From Bacteroidota bacterium (GTDB lineage: Bacteria > Bacteroidota > Bacteroidia > UBA7662 > CANHCV01): DNA of 53,153 nt. The translations under genes were made by a program, and so were the position numbers. The stretch is from contig CANMVY010000014.1 of the NCBI GenBank assembly GCA_947501265.1, positions 1-53,153 of the forward strand, written 5' to 3'. This document shows positions 8,415-17,371 of this stretch, one piece after another. The notes beneath the pieces were generated by a model that worked only from the letters and a program-made list of their open reading frames with translations, did no database searches and was not told the DNA's origin. Position 1 is the stretch's first letter, and each line of letters starts with the position of its first letter.

Positions 8415-9632
8415 ATGAAGATTTTAAAAGTCCTATCCGTATTTCTGATCCTTTTTAGTATTTCAGAAAGCGTTCTCACCAATTCGGGAGGAGCTCCAAG
8501 TGGATACACCGGTGCGCCAGGAGAAGGGAATTGCACCAATTGCCACAGCGGCACCGTGAACAGCGGAAACGGAAGCGTAACCATCAGCATTGCTGGTAAT
8601 CCTTCTACGTATGTCCCCGGCCAATCGTACGATGTAACCGTTTATGTTCGTGATCCTTTGGCCAATAAATTCGGATTTCAAGCTACGGCGGTTCGCAGTT
8701 CCAATAACCAAGGAGCAGGAACCATGAGCGCAGGAAGTTTTAACCAGATTTCGGTTTCAAGCAGCGGTGGAAAATCGTATGCCAACCACAATACGTCTCC
8801 GGGAATTGTTCAATTCGGACGTCGTTGGACGTTTGTGTGGACGGCTCCTGCAGCAGGATCAGGTGCCGTAACGATTTATGCTGCGGGGAATGTTACCAAC
8901 AACGATGGCTCCACTTCAGGAGATCAGGTCTATACCAATAATTTAACGATCAACGAAGCGGTAACTTCCACTCCTCCGGTTATTTCCTCTTCTACGGTTA
9001 CCGCCTGCCAAGGAGATACCATCCGTTTGCAACAAACTACCACTCAATCCATCACCTGGTTTTTCAATGGGGTAATCACTTCCCAGACCGGAAATTCTTT
9101 TGCCGCAACTCAATCGGGTAACTACTACGCAGTGAATGCCAATGGCGATTCTTCGAACCACCTTCGCTTGGTTTTTAATCCAAAACCTGCCGTTCCTACC
9201 GTTACTCAATCCGGACAAGGGGTTTTGGTTTCAAGCTCATCTACAGGAAATCAGTGGTACTTCAATGGATCTCCCATCGCTGGTTCCAACGGGCCATCCA
9301 TCAACATCACTTCAGGTGGGGTTTATTGGGTTACCACCACCAATAGCTTCGGTTGCAGCAGCACCTCTCAGCCATTCTATTCTTCTTTGGGTGCAAAAGG
9401 CGGAGTGTCATCTTCTCCTCAATTGTATCCCAACCCGGGCGCTTCTCCAACCCTTGATTTAGGGACATGGGATAAGGCTGAGGTTGTTATTTGGGACGCG
9501 CAGGGGAAAGTTGTTTTTAGAAAGAAGTTGGCTGCGGGTACGTTGGTCTTGCCCGACTTATTTGCGGGCATTTATTCGATTGAAGTTCGATTCAATAGCG
9601 TGATTTGGAAACAAAAATGGATCAACCCATAA
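8415..9632 (+). CDS. Anchor-V/Reeler-like secreted protein with a CxxCH motif, T9SS cargo
   Basis: A 405-residue secreted protein with a signal peptide (residues 1-20). Directly after it comes GGAPSGYTGAPGEGNCTNCHSG, in parts typical of the Bacteroidota 'choice-of-anchor V' domain, which contains a single CxxCH that could bind heme c. A Reeler-like beta domain follows to about residue 170 (VTVYVRDPLANKFGFQATAV ... TIYAAGNVTNNDG), then two Ig/PKD-like segments with WFFNG and QWYFNG cores, and a C-terminal sorting region (LYPNPGASPTLDL ... LFAGIYSIEVRF). It diverges from the FG-GAP gene across 65 bp. Heme attachment is only a possibility; one CxxCH alone is weak evidence. Confidence 0.75.
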   Translation: MKILKVLSVFLILFSISESVLTNSGGAPSGYTGAPGEGNCTNCHSGTVNSGNGSVTISIAGNPSTYVPGQSYDVTVYVRDPLANKFGFQATAVRSSNNQGAGTMSAGSFNQISVSSSGGKSYANHNTSPGIVQFGRRWTFVWTAPAAGSGAVTIYAAGNVTNNDGSTSGDQVYTNNLTINEAVTSTPPVISSSTVTACQGDTIRLQQTTTQSITWFFNGVITSQTGNSFAATQSGNYYAVNANGDSSNHLRLVFNPKPAVPTVTQSGQGVLVSSSSTGNQWYFNGSPIAGSNGPSINITSGGVYWVTTTNSFGCSSTSQPFYSSLGAKGGVSSSPQLYPNPGASPTLDLGTWDKAEVVIWDAQGKVVFRKKLAAGTLVLPDLFAGIYSIEVRFNSVIWKQKWINP

Positions 9633-10144
9633 TTAAACCCATTGATGCTGAACTGCCGGAATATTACCGGTATTACGTAGGCCTCGTTTCCGAGAATAAT
9701 TTGCTGGAAGGGATGAAAGCATCATCCATTCTGTGGGAAGATGTTTTAAAATCCGTCACCATGGAGCAGTTCCATGGCCGATATGCCGAAGGCAAATGGT
9801 CGATGGCCGAGGTGCTGATGCACATGATGGATACCGAACGAATTTTTGCCTACCGGGCTTTTCGTTTTTCCAGGAATGATGAATCCGTTTTGCCCGGATT
9901 CGATGAGAACCATTTTATCGCACACACCCAAGGGGAAATGGACCAAGCCACCCCTGATCGGTGGCTAAAGAGGCATCGGAATTTGCGCGCCGTAACCCTC
10001 GATTTGTACGAAGGAATGTCTGTAGCGGGGTTGGATTTTTTAGGAAATGCGAACGGACTCACGGTTACTCCTCGGGCTTTGGGATTTATGATCGTTGGCC
10101 ACGATTTACACCATTTGAAGGTAATTCGAGAAAGGTACCTTTGA
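9617..10144 (+). CDS. DinB-fold (YfiT/DUF664-like) putative metalloenzyme
   Basis: A 175-residue protein with the DinB four-helix bundle. The conserved elements are the first metal-ligand helix (KWSMAEVLMHMMDTERIFAYRA), the aromatic/arginine segment FRFSRNDESVLPGFDEN and the last ligand helix (GHDLHHLKVIRERYL), giving the usual histidine triad. Members act as metal-dependent thiol transferases or hydrolases; no substrate can be assigned. The ATG at 9617 is preferred over the in-frame TTG at 9605. It overlaps the end of the anchor-V gene by 16 bp in another frame, so the two are probably cotranscribed, and it is followed by a strong terminator. Confidence 0.82.
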   Translation: MDQPIIKPIDAELPEYYRYYVGLVSENNLLEGMKASSILWEDVLKSVTMEQFHGRYAEGKWSMAEVLMHMMDTERIFAYRAFRFSRNDESVLPGFDENHFIAHTQGEMDQATPDRWLKRHRNLRAVTLDLYEGMSVAGLDFLGNANGLTVTPRALGFMIVGHDLHHLKVIRERYL

Positions 10145-10154
10145 ACCAAAAAAC

Positions 10155-10191
10155 AAAAAAGGGGCTGCATTTCTGATGCAGCCCCTTTTTT
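10155..10191. terminator. Bidirectional intrinsic terminator
   Basis: A perfect 10-bp stem (GGGGCTGCAT / ATGCAGCCCC, 10161-10170 with 10176-10185, loop TTCTG) flanked by A6 on the left and T6 on the right. It can end the rightward DinB transcript and the leftward lipoprotein gene that stops at 10212. Confidence 0.88.
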
Positions 10192-10211
10192 GATGGGTTT
10201 ATCCTTAGGGT

Positions 10212-10766
10212 TTATTTACCCAAATTGAATTCGCCTAAATTCATCACCACAGCGCGAAGGGAGAGTTGAATATCGGCTTTGATTCGCGTGGTTGAGGGAT
10301 GATCTCTTCGGAGCATTCCTCTTCCTGAAATTTCGATGGAAGGTTTTTCAGCATATGGAAGTAGATCATCGGAAGAAATGTAGGAAGGTTGAAAAAACTT
10401 GGAGTTCAAGGGTACCGTACTTTCTCCAGCTAATTTAATGAGTGGCAAATTCTCGGCTTCCCCGTACATTTCAAACCATTCTAAATCGTCGAACGTGTGA
10501 TCTTCTGGGAATTCGGTTGAGAGGGTAACCGTGTTTACCCGAATGAATTCGATGTTCTCCTTGTTCAAATTGTTGGTTTTACAGAAATCAGCCAAATCGA
10601 TGTTGATGGTTTTTTTTGCTTCAATGGTTTCGCCGGCATTTTTGGGCGGAACATCGAAGTAAATGGTTGCCATGTTGTAATTCACATTGGCACTAATGTT
10701 CTGTTTGTTGCAGGAGGTGAACGACCAGCCAAGGATCACCGCACCCAATAGTAGCATTTGTTTCAT
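10212..10766 (-). CDS. Hypothetical lipoprotein
   Basis: A 184-residue protein with a lipoprotein signal (MKQMLLLGAVILGWSFTSC, Cys 19). The mature part is mostly beta-prone, includes an acidic DHTFDDLEWFEMYGEAE stretch, and ends in a strand (KADIQLSLRAVVMNLGEF) that looks like the edge of a beta-sandwich. No family was recognised. The ATG at 10766 is chosen because it directly precedes the signal peptide; a longer reading frame reaching 10823 only adds a charged, non-signal segment. A candidate -7 element (CAGATTTG, one mismatch) lies at 10788-10795. It appears to be a single-gene unit ended by the terminator at 10155-10191. Confidence 0.7.
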   Translation of the reverse strand: MKQMLLLGAVILGWSFTSCNKQNISANVNYNMATIYFDVPPKNAGETIEAKKTINIDLADFCKTNNLNKENIEFIRVNTVTLSTEFPEDHTFDDLEWFEMYGEAENLPLIKLAGESTVPLNSKFFQPSYISSDDLLPYAEKPSIEISGRGMLRRDHPSTTRIKADIQLSLRAVVMNLGEFNLGK

Positions 10767-10913
10767 TTGTTTTTTGTTTTGATGAAACAAATCTGAAGAA
10801 CATTTTCCGTTAAAAAAAATCACTGTAAAAATTCAAATGAAATTTGGGGTTGTGTTTGCTTGCAAAAGTGATAAAAGGAATAAAAAAGGTTGAAAAAGCG
10901 ATTTTAAAAACCG

Positions 10914-10950
10914 CAAAAACAGGTATAAATGAAGATTTACCCCTGTTTTA
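10914..10950 (-). terminator. Probable terminator of the lpdA-RND-DUF3078 operon
   Basis: A 15-bp imperfect stem, 10916-10930 with 10935-10949 (13 of 15 positions Watson-Crick), with a tetraloop. On the minus strand it is followed by five T residues. It lies 64 nt downstream of the DUF3078 stop. The rest of 10767-11013 is A/T-rich and shows no gene. Confidence 0.6.
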
Positions 10951-11013
10951 GCTCATAAAAGTGAATAAACAAATTTTTTATTACTTAGGATGAATGGTAA
11001 AAAAATGAAGGAA

Positions 11014-11907
11014 TTAAAACTTATAGTTTAATCCTAGTCCTAAGACCTGAGAAAATTGAATCTTGGCATCTTGGTCAATATCCCTTAAAATGATGATGCT
11101 TCCGGTGAATCGCAACCACTTGTTGATTTTGTAGGTAAGCAAAATGTCGACACGGTGATCGAAAACCTTGGGTTGGGAAATTTGCTGGTAAGAAACGAAA
11201 CCTTGGTAACGACCTTTAAAGGAAAGCTGCTTTATGATGTCTTTGTCAACGCTTACCTGAAGCTGCATGCCCACTTCGTTGCGAATCCTTTCGCCTTTGG
11301 GTACACCGTACCTCACCGTATCGGTTAGGCCATACACTTCTTCGTTGATTACCATCGACTGTTTCATGGCCAATAAACCCATTCGGGCGTTCAAAATTTG
11401 CGCTTTTTTGTACTGCAGACCAATCGCCTCGGTTAAATATCCCGGGGCTAAAAAGGAGGAAATGAACTTTCTGCTGCTGGCATAATCGAATCCGGGGCTA
11501 AACTGAGAAACCAAATTCAAAGATCCGAATCCCATCCACCGCTGATTGATTTCATGGCTATAGTTTCCATCCAAATAAATCAAATCCTGGGTTTTTCGAA
11601 CGAATGAATCAACCACGTTTTTTTGAAGGCCAAACCTAAAATCACCCGAAAAAGTGGCACTCATGGTTTTCTTTTTGTACAAACCCTTTGTGATGAAAAC
11701 CGTATTGCCGGCTAAGTTATTCACCCCTCCCGACTTCCAGTTTTTTGAAAAATAGGATTGGTTTCCACTTAAGGAATACTCATTGGTCCAAGTCCAGTAA
11801 CTTTCTGGAAGAGTGGTGGGCAAGGGTTTTGATGTAGTTTGCGACCTACTCTTGAAAGCAAAGAACCCAAAAAAGGTCAATAAAATTATTCCGACTTTTT
11901 TTTCCAT
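11014..11907 (-). CDS. DUF3078 family outer-membrane-like protein
   Basis: A 297-residue exported protein with a signal peptide (residues 1-22) followed by the DUF3078 hallmarks: W-T rich N-terminus (ESYWTWTNEYSLSGNQSYFSK), NWKSGGVNNLAGN, repeated amphipathic strands, and a C-terminal LRFTGSIIILRDIDQDAKIQ ending in GLGLNYKF. The strand pattern and terminal Phe suggest a small beta-barrel in the outer membrane. Function is unknown for the family. It overlaps the RND gene by 22 bp and is the last gene of the lpdA-RND-DUF3078 operon, so it may be the outer-membrane companion of that exporter; this is an inference from order only. Confidence 0.8.
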   Translation of the reverse strand: MEKKVGIILLTFFGFFAFKSRSQTTSKPLPTTLPESYWTWTNEYSLSGNQSYFSKNWKSGGVNNLAGNTVFITKGLYKKKTMSATFSGDFRFGLQKNVVDSFVRKTQDLIYLDGNYSHEINQRWMGFGSLNLVSQFSPGFDYASSRKFISSFLAPGYLTEAIGLQYKKAQILNARMGLLAMKQSMVINEEVYGLTDTVRYGVPKGERIRNEVGMQLQVSVDKDIIKQLSFKGRYQGFVSYQQISQPKVFDHRVDILLTYKINKWLRFTGSIIILRDIDQDAKIQFSQVLGLGLNYKF

Positions 11908-14228
11908 TGAAATCTTCGGATCTTTTTGATGGAGCCAAACGAATAAATCAACGCGGGAAGTAAAATTAAATTGGCCAACATTGAAACCAAAATGGTGGTA
12001 CTGGTTAACATCCCCAACGCTACCGTTCCTTCAAATTGAGAGGCACCGAAAATAGCAAATCCAAAGAAAATAATGATGGAGGTGTAAATCATACCGCTGC
12101 CGGTTTCCTTCAAAGCAACCAATACCGTTGTCCTAATATCCCAATCGTGTCGTTCAATTTCCTGCCGGTATTTGACCAGAAAGTGGGTGGTGCAATCTAC
12201 GGCAATTCCCAGGGCGATGGAAAAGACCAAGACGGTGGACGGTTTCAACGGAATTCCAGAGAATCCCATAAATCCAGCTACCCACAACATGGGGAGCGTA
12301 TTGGGAATAAGGGAAATGATGAGGAGGCGAAAACTTCGGAACAGCGGAAGCATCACCAATGCGATCAAAATGTAACTCTGCCAAATGCTGGAGTTTAAAC
12401 TGTCGATTAAATACTGATTCCCCTTCAAAAACACCACACTCGATCCTGTAACGGTTACTTTAACGTTGGTGTCTTTGATGATCGAATCGATTTTTGGACG
12501 AACTTTTCCGACGATTTCTTTCATTTTGGTGGTTCCTACATCGGCCATTTTAAAGGAAAGGCGAATGATGGAACGGGTGCTATCGGTAAAAGCGGAGGCA
12601 ATTTTTCCACCTGGGCCACCGCCTCGCATGCTTCGGTACATGATGGGTAAAATGAAATTTCGCTCCATTCCACTGAATAGGGAATACTCGGAAGGGTCGC
12701 CACCGCGGTAAGCTTGTCGGCAGGCTTTCATCACTTCCACCAAGGAAACAGGACGAGCAAAACTGGGGTCTTCCATCACCACTTGCTGAATTTGCTCGGC
12801 AATTTCCAAATTGGTTTGATCCAAGGCTCCGTTGGGCTCACCGGTTTCAACCAAAATCTCGAACGGCATCAAGCCGTGAAAATGCTTCTCAAAAAACTTT
12901 AAGTCGGTATAAAGAACATCGTCGTGAGGAATATCGTCCACCAAATAACTCAATGGTTTTAACATGGTCATCCCCCATAAACCAATGATGGTGAGTACTG
13001 TTACTCCCGCATAAATCGCTTTTCGATAGGTGAATGCCCATTTTCCGAATAAGTCCACAAAATAATTTACCGTTTTATTCTCCAAGTGATCGGTTTGCTT
13101 TGAACTTGGGGGAGGTAAAAAACTGTAAATGGCTGGAACCATGATCAAACTCGAAAGGAAAATGAGCATAACGTTCAACGCGGAAATCAATCCGAATTCT
13201 ACCAAAATACTGGAACCGGTGGTCATGAATACCCCAAATCCAATGGCCGTAGTAAAATTGGCAATGAAAGTACTAGCGCCAATTTTCTCTACTACCCGCG
13301 TTAATGCCAGGATTTTATTCCCGTGTTTGATGTATTCGATGTGGTATTTATTCAGCAGATAAATGCAATTAGGAACGCCAATCACAACAATCAAAGGAGG
13401 AATCAATCCGGTTAGAATGGTGATTTTGTAGTCGAACATCACGATGGTTCCCATGGTCCAAATTCCTCCTAAAAGAACAATCACTGTTGGAATGATCACC
13501 GCTAAAAACGAACGGAAGAAAAACCACAATAAAATGGAGGTTACCGCCACCGATAGAATGGAAAAGAGGTACAACTCATTTTTCACCTTGGTGGCGAAAA
13601 TGGTACGAACCAAGGGAAGTCCAGAATAATGCAACTCTACTTCTTGCTCCTTTTCAAACTGCTTGGCCCACTCCATAATTCGGTCGCAAACCTCAATGCG
13701 CAGTTTGCTGTCCAAAACTTTGCGATCTAAACCAATGGCAATCAATGTGCTCGACGATGCTGAATCGTACACCAATCCTTCAAAGAATTTATTGGCCAAA
13801 ACCTTTTGTCGGATGGTATCTACCTCCTGTTGGGATCGAGGCAATTCGGTGCAGATTTTAGCAATTTTGAATTTCTTTGCCGTGGTATCCAACTCAATAT
13901 TGTACAAATCGGCCAAAGAAACCATGTCGGTAACGCCCGGAATTTTTTTGATGTGTTGACTTAATTGGTACCAGTCGTTGAAAAATTCTTGCTCAAAAAT
14001 TCGTGGAGTTTGAACGCCCACCACAATGACGTTTCCGTCGTTCCCGAAATATTTGATGAACTTATCGAAGTTTTTGTACTCGGGATCATTCGGAGGAACG
14101 ATGCGCGATTTTTCGTACGACAATTCCACCTTCGACGCCAAATAGGCCGTGTATCCGGTGAAAAGGGCAATGATAATAAGAAGTGTCCACCTGTTTCGGA
14201 GGATGAATTTCGAGAATTTAAACCACAT
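11886..14228 (-). CDS. MMPL/RND-superfamily exporter
   Basis: A 780-residue inner-membrane protein with the two-fold RND architecture of about 12 membrane segments: one at 12-30, a block at about 218-370 that carries the sterol-sensing-like core (VVIGVPNCIYLLNKYHIEY), one near 405-425, and a second block at about 625-765 (SIALGIAVDCTTHFLVKYR). Large periplasmic loops follow the first helix of each half. This is the short Patched/MMPL-like type that exports lipids or hydrophobic compounds, not the 1000-residue AcrB type, and no membrane-fusion protein gene is adjacent. The substrate is unknown. It starts 2 bp after lpdA and overlaps DUF3078. Confidence 0.85.
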   Translation of the reverse strand: MWFKFSKFILRNRWTLLIIIALFTGYTAYLASKVELSYEKSRIVPPNDPEYKNFDKFIKYFGNDGNVIVVGVQTPRIFEQEFFNDWYQLSQHIKKIPGVTDMVSLADLYNIELDTTAKKFKIAKICTELPRSQQEVDTIRQKVLANKFFEGLVYDSASSSTLIAIGLDRKVLDSKLRIEVCDRIMEWAKQFEKEQEVELHYSGLPLVRTIFATKVKNELYLFSILSVAVTSILLWFFFRSFLAVIIPTVIVLLGGIWTMGTIVMFDYKITILTGLIPPLIVVIGVPNCIYLLNKYHIEYIKHGNKILALTRVVEKIGASTFIANFTTAIGFGVFMTTGSSILVEFGLISALNVMLIFLSSLIMVPAIYSFLPPPSSKQTDHLENKTVNYFVDLFGKWAFTYRKAIYAGVTVLTIIGLWGMTMLKPLSYLVDDIPHDDVLYTDLKFFEKHFHGLMPFEILVETGEPNGALDQTNLEIAEQIQQVVMEDPSFARPVSLVEVMKACRQAYRGGDPSEYSLFSGMERNFILPIMYRSMRGGGPGGKIASAFTDSTRSIIRLSFKMADVGTTKMKEIVGKVRPKIDSIIKDTNVKVTVTGSSVVFLKGNQYLIDSLNSSIWQSYILIALVMLPLFRSFRLLIISLIPNTLPMLWVAGFMGFSGIPLKPSTVLVFSIALGIAVDCTTHFLVKYRQEIERHDWDIRTTVLVALKETGSGMIYTSIIIFFGFAIFGASQFEGTVALGMLTSTTILVSMLANLILLPALIYSFGSIKKIRRFQWKKKSE

Positions 14229-14230
14229 GA

Positions 14231-15631
14231 TTAAATGTGAATAGCGCGATTATCGGTCGCAGCTAAACAAGCTTCTTTAAATGATTCTGTAAATGTGGGG
14301 TGAGCGTGGCTCATGCGTGTAATGTCTTCTGCAGATGCGCGGAACTCCATCGCAACTACCGCTTCCGCAATCATGTCGGCCACGCGAGGGCCGATCATGT
14401 GAACGCCTAAAATTTCATCGGTCGTTTTATCGGCCAACACCTTCACTACTCCGTCGGTATCCATCGAAGCGCGCGCTCTTCCGCTGGCTTTGAAAGGGAA
14501 GGAACCCACTTTGTAAGCGCGTCCTTGCTTTTTTAACTCTTCCTCGGTGTGACCAACGGCTGCTACTTCTGGCCACGTATAAACAACGCCAGGAATCAAC
14601 AAATAATTGATGTGTGGCTTTTGGCCAGCAATCGTTTCAGCAACAAATGTTCCCTCTTCTTCTGCTTTGTGGGCCAACATGGCGCCGCGCACAACGTCAC
14701 CAACGGCGTAAACGCCGGGGACAGAGGTTTGTAAGTGATCATCAACCAATACTCGGCCACGTTCGTCGGTAGTTAAACCGATGTTTTCCAGGCCGAGGCC
14801 ATCGGTATAGGCTTTACGCCCCACAGAAACCAAGCAATAATCGGCTTTAATTTCTACCTTTTCGTTGGTTTTCATGTTTTCGGCCACCACAGTTACGGTT
14901 TTTCCTTTCACCGTGGCAGATTCCACTTTGTGGCCCAAAAAGAACTCAAATCCAAGTTTTTCCAAACTCTTCTTCAACTCTTTGCCCATGGTGGCATCCA
15001 TGGTAGGAATGATGGATCCCATGTATTCTACCACCGAAACTTTGGCGCCCAAGCGAGCATAAACCGAACCCATTTCCATTCCGATAACTCCACCGCCGAT
15101 CACAATCATGTGCTTGGGAACTTCGGGCAAATTCAAGGCCTCCGTGGAAGTAATGATTCGCTTTTTATCGATATCGAGTCCGGGTAATGAAGCGGGCTTC
15201 GATCCGGTCGCAATGATGGTATTTTTGGTGGTGATGTTTTTGGTTTCCGTCTCTCCTTTGATCTGAATGGTGTTTTTGTCGATGAAAGATCCCCAACCTT
15301 GAAAAACGGTGACCTTGTTTTTCTTCATTAAAAACTGAATGCCGTCGCAGGTTTGTTGAACCACTTCGTTTTTGCGGTTGATCATTTGTCCCAGGTTGAC
15401 TTTCAAATTCGAAAGTTCAATTCCGTGGGTTGAGAACGTGTGGGCCGCATTGTGGTAATGTTCGGAACTGTCGAGCATCGCTTTGGAAGGAATGCATCCT
15501 ACATTGAGGCATGTTCCTCCTAAAGTTGAATATTTTTCAATAAGGGCGGTTTTCAAACCCAACTGAGCGCAGCGAATGGCCGCAACATATCCTCCGGGAC
15601 CGGAGCCGATGACCGTTACATCAAATTCCAT
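14231..15631 (-). CDS. lpdA: Dihydrolipoyl dehydrogenase (E3)
   Basis: FAD flavoprotein that reoxidises the dihydrolipoyl groups of 2-oxo acid dehydrogenase complexes and of the glycine cleavage system, using NAD+. In 466 residues it shows the FAD Rossmann motif (GSGPGGYVAAIRCAQ) at the N-terminus, the redox disulfide GGTCLNVGCIPSK (about 37-49), the NAD-binding GGGVIGMEMGSVYARLG (about 178-194), the second FAD site (GVYAVGDVVRGAMLAHKAEEEG) and the C-terminal active-site HAHPTFTE. The start is the ATG at 15631, preferred over an in-frame TTG two codons upstream. It is the first gene of an operon with the RND exporter. odhA (E1) is 32 kb away in this window. Confidence 0.96.
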   Translation of the reverse strand: MEFDVTVIGSGPGGYVAAIRCAQLGLKTALIEKYSTLGGTCLNVGCIPSKAMLDSSEHYHNAAHTFSTHGIELSNLKVNLGQMINRKNEVVQQTCDGIQFLMKKNKVTVFQGWGSFIDKNTIQIKGETETKNITTKNTIIATGSKPASLPGLDIDKKRIITSTEALNLPEVPKHMIVIGGGVIGMEMGSVYARLGAKVSVVEYMGSIIPTMDATMGKELKKSLEKLGFEFFLGHKVESATVKGKTVTVVAENMKTNEKVEIKADYCLVSVGRKAYTDGLGLENIGLTTDERGRVLVDDHLQTSVPGVYAVGDVVRGAMLAHKAEEEGTFVAETIAGQKPHINYLLIPGVVYTWPEVAAVGHTEEELKKQGRAYKVGSFPFKASGRARASMDTDGVVKVLADKTTDEILGVHMIGPRVADMIAEAVVAMEFRASAEDITRMSHAHPTFTESFKEACLAATDNRAIHI

Positions 15632-15647
15632 GATCAAAATCTTTCCA

Positions 15648-15655
15648 CAAAAATA
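15648..15655 (-). promoter_or_regulatory. -7 element of the lpdA promoter
   Basis: The minus strand reads TATTTTTG, an exact TAnnTTTG match, 16 nt upstream of the lpdA ATG at 15631. Confidence 0.5.
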
Positions 15656-15695
15656 CCCAATAATTTTGGGCTTCCCTAATTTTGGCCCAATTCGT

Positions 15696-15703
15696 TAACT
15701 TGC
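15696..15703 (+). promoter_or_regulatory. Candidate -7 element of the exported zinc enzyme gene
   Basis: TAACTTGC resembles TAnnTTTG with one T missing and ends about 4-5 nt before the GTG at 15708. Weak, but it repeats the spacing seen at several other genes here. Confidence 0.28.
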
Positions 15704-15707
15704 ATCC

Positions 15708-16666
15708 GTGAAAAAAGGACTCCTCTTAGCATTTTTTTTCAGCTTAACCTTAGGCTTCCATCCAGAAATGAACGCTTGGGGATTTCATGCTCATAAAACG
15801 ATCAATCGGTACGCGGTTTTTACCCTCCCATCTGAATTGTTCGGCTTCTACAAAAAGAACATCGATTACATCACCGAACACGCGGTGGATCCCGATAAGC
15901 GTCGTTACGCCATTTTGGAAGAGGGTCCTCGACATTTTATTGATATTGATCACTACGGAAGTTATCCTTTCCCCGAACTGCCTCGAGTTTGGGAAAAGGC
16001 CGTTTCTAAATTTTCAGAAGATACCTTGATCGAAAACGGTATTGTCCCTTGGAATACCTACAAGGTTTACCGGCAGTTGGTATGGGCATTTTCTCAAAAA
16101 AATGTAGGCCGGATTTTGAAGTTATCCGCCGACCTTGGGCATTACATCGGTGATGCGCACGTTCCCCTCCACGCCACCAAAAATTACAACGGGCAATTCA
16201 CCAATCAGGAAGGCATTCATGGCCTATTGGAATCCCGATTGCCCGAATTGTTTGCGGTCGATTACGACTTTTTTGTTGGAAAAGCCGAGTACATCGAACG
16301 GCCGCAAGAAGCCATCTGGAATGCCGTTTTAGGCAGCGCAAAATTGGTAGATACCGTGTTTTCATCCGAAAAAATGACCGGTAAAAACGTTTCTCCTCAA
16401 GCGAAGTACGCTTTTGAAACCAAGGGAAGAACGGTCGTAAAACAATATTCAAAAGCCTATTCGGCCGACTTTCATGCCCGATTGGGCAGCATGGTGGAAG
16501 ACCGCATGCGTTCGTCCATCGTTTTGTTGGGAAGTTTATGGTACTCGGCTTGGGTCGAAGGCGGGCAACCGAATTTGGATCAGTTGGCCGGCATTCCTGA
16601 AAAAGAAGATGCGATCGCCGATTCGGCCTTCCGAGAAGGGAAAATTAAAGGGCGCATCGAGGCCGA

Positions 16667-16670
<4 letters not shown>
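15708..16670 (+). CDS. Exported zinc-dependent phospholipase C / S1-P1 nuclease-like protein
   Basis: A 320-residue protein starting at GTG 15708. The signal peptide appears to end after MNA, which would leave a mature N-terminus WGFHAHKTINRY; in this superfamily the N-terminal Trp is itself a zinc ligand. Further candidate ligands follow in order: Asp in AVDPDKRRY, His in PRHFIDIDHY, and the block GHYIGDAHVPLHATKNY...GIHGLLESR with its His/Asp/His/Glu set. The enzyme would act in the periplasm or outside on phospholipids or nucleic acids; the family pattern does not decide which. Its stop overlaps the convergent dsbA-like stop by sharing TTAA. Confidence is high for the superfamily and low for the substrate. 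Confidence 0.8.
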
Positions 16671-17365
<695 letters not shown>

Positions 17366-17371
17366 GGCTTA

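Noticed and set aside
10824-11013. Possible small gene or riboswitch in the A/T-rich gap
   Set aside because: Only a terminator-like hairpin (10914-10950) can be supported; no coding frame or known aptamer motif was seen.
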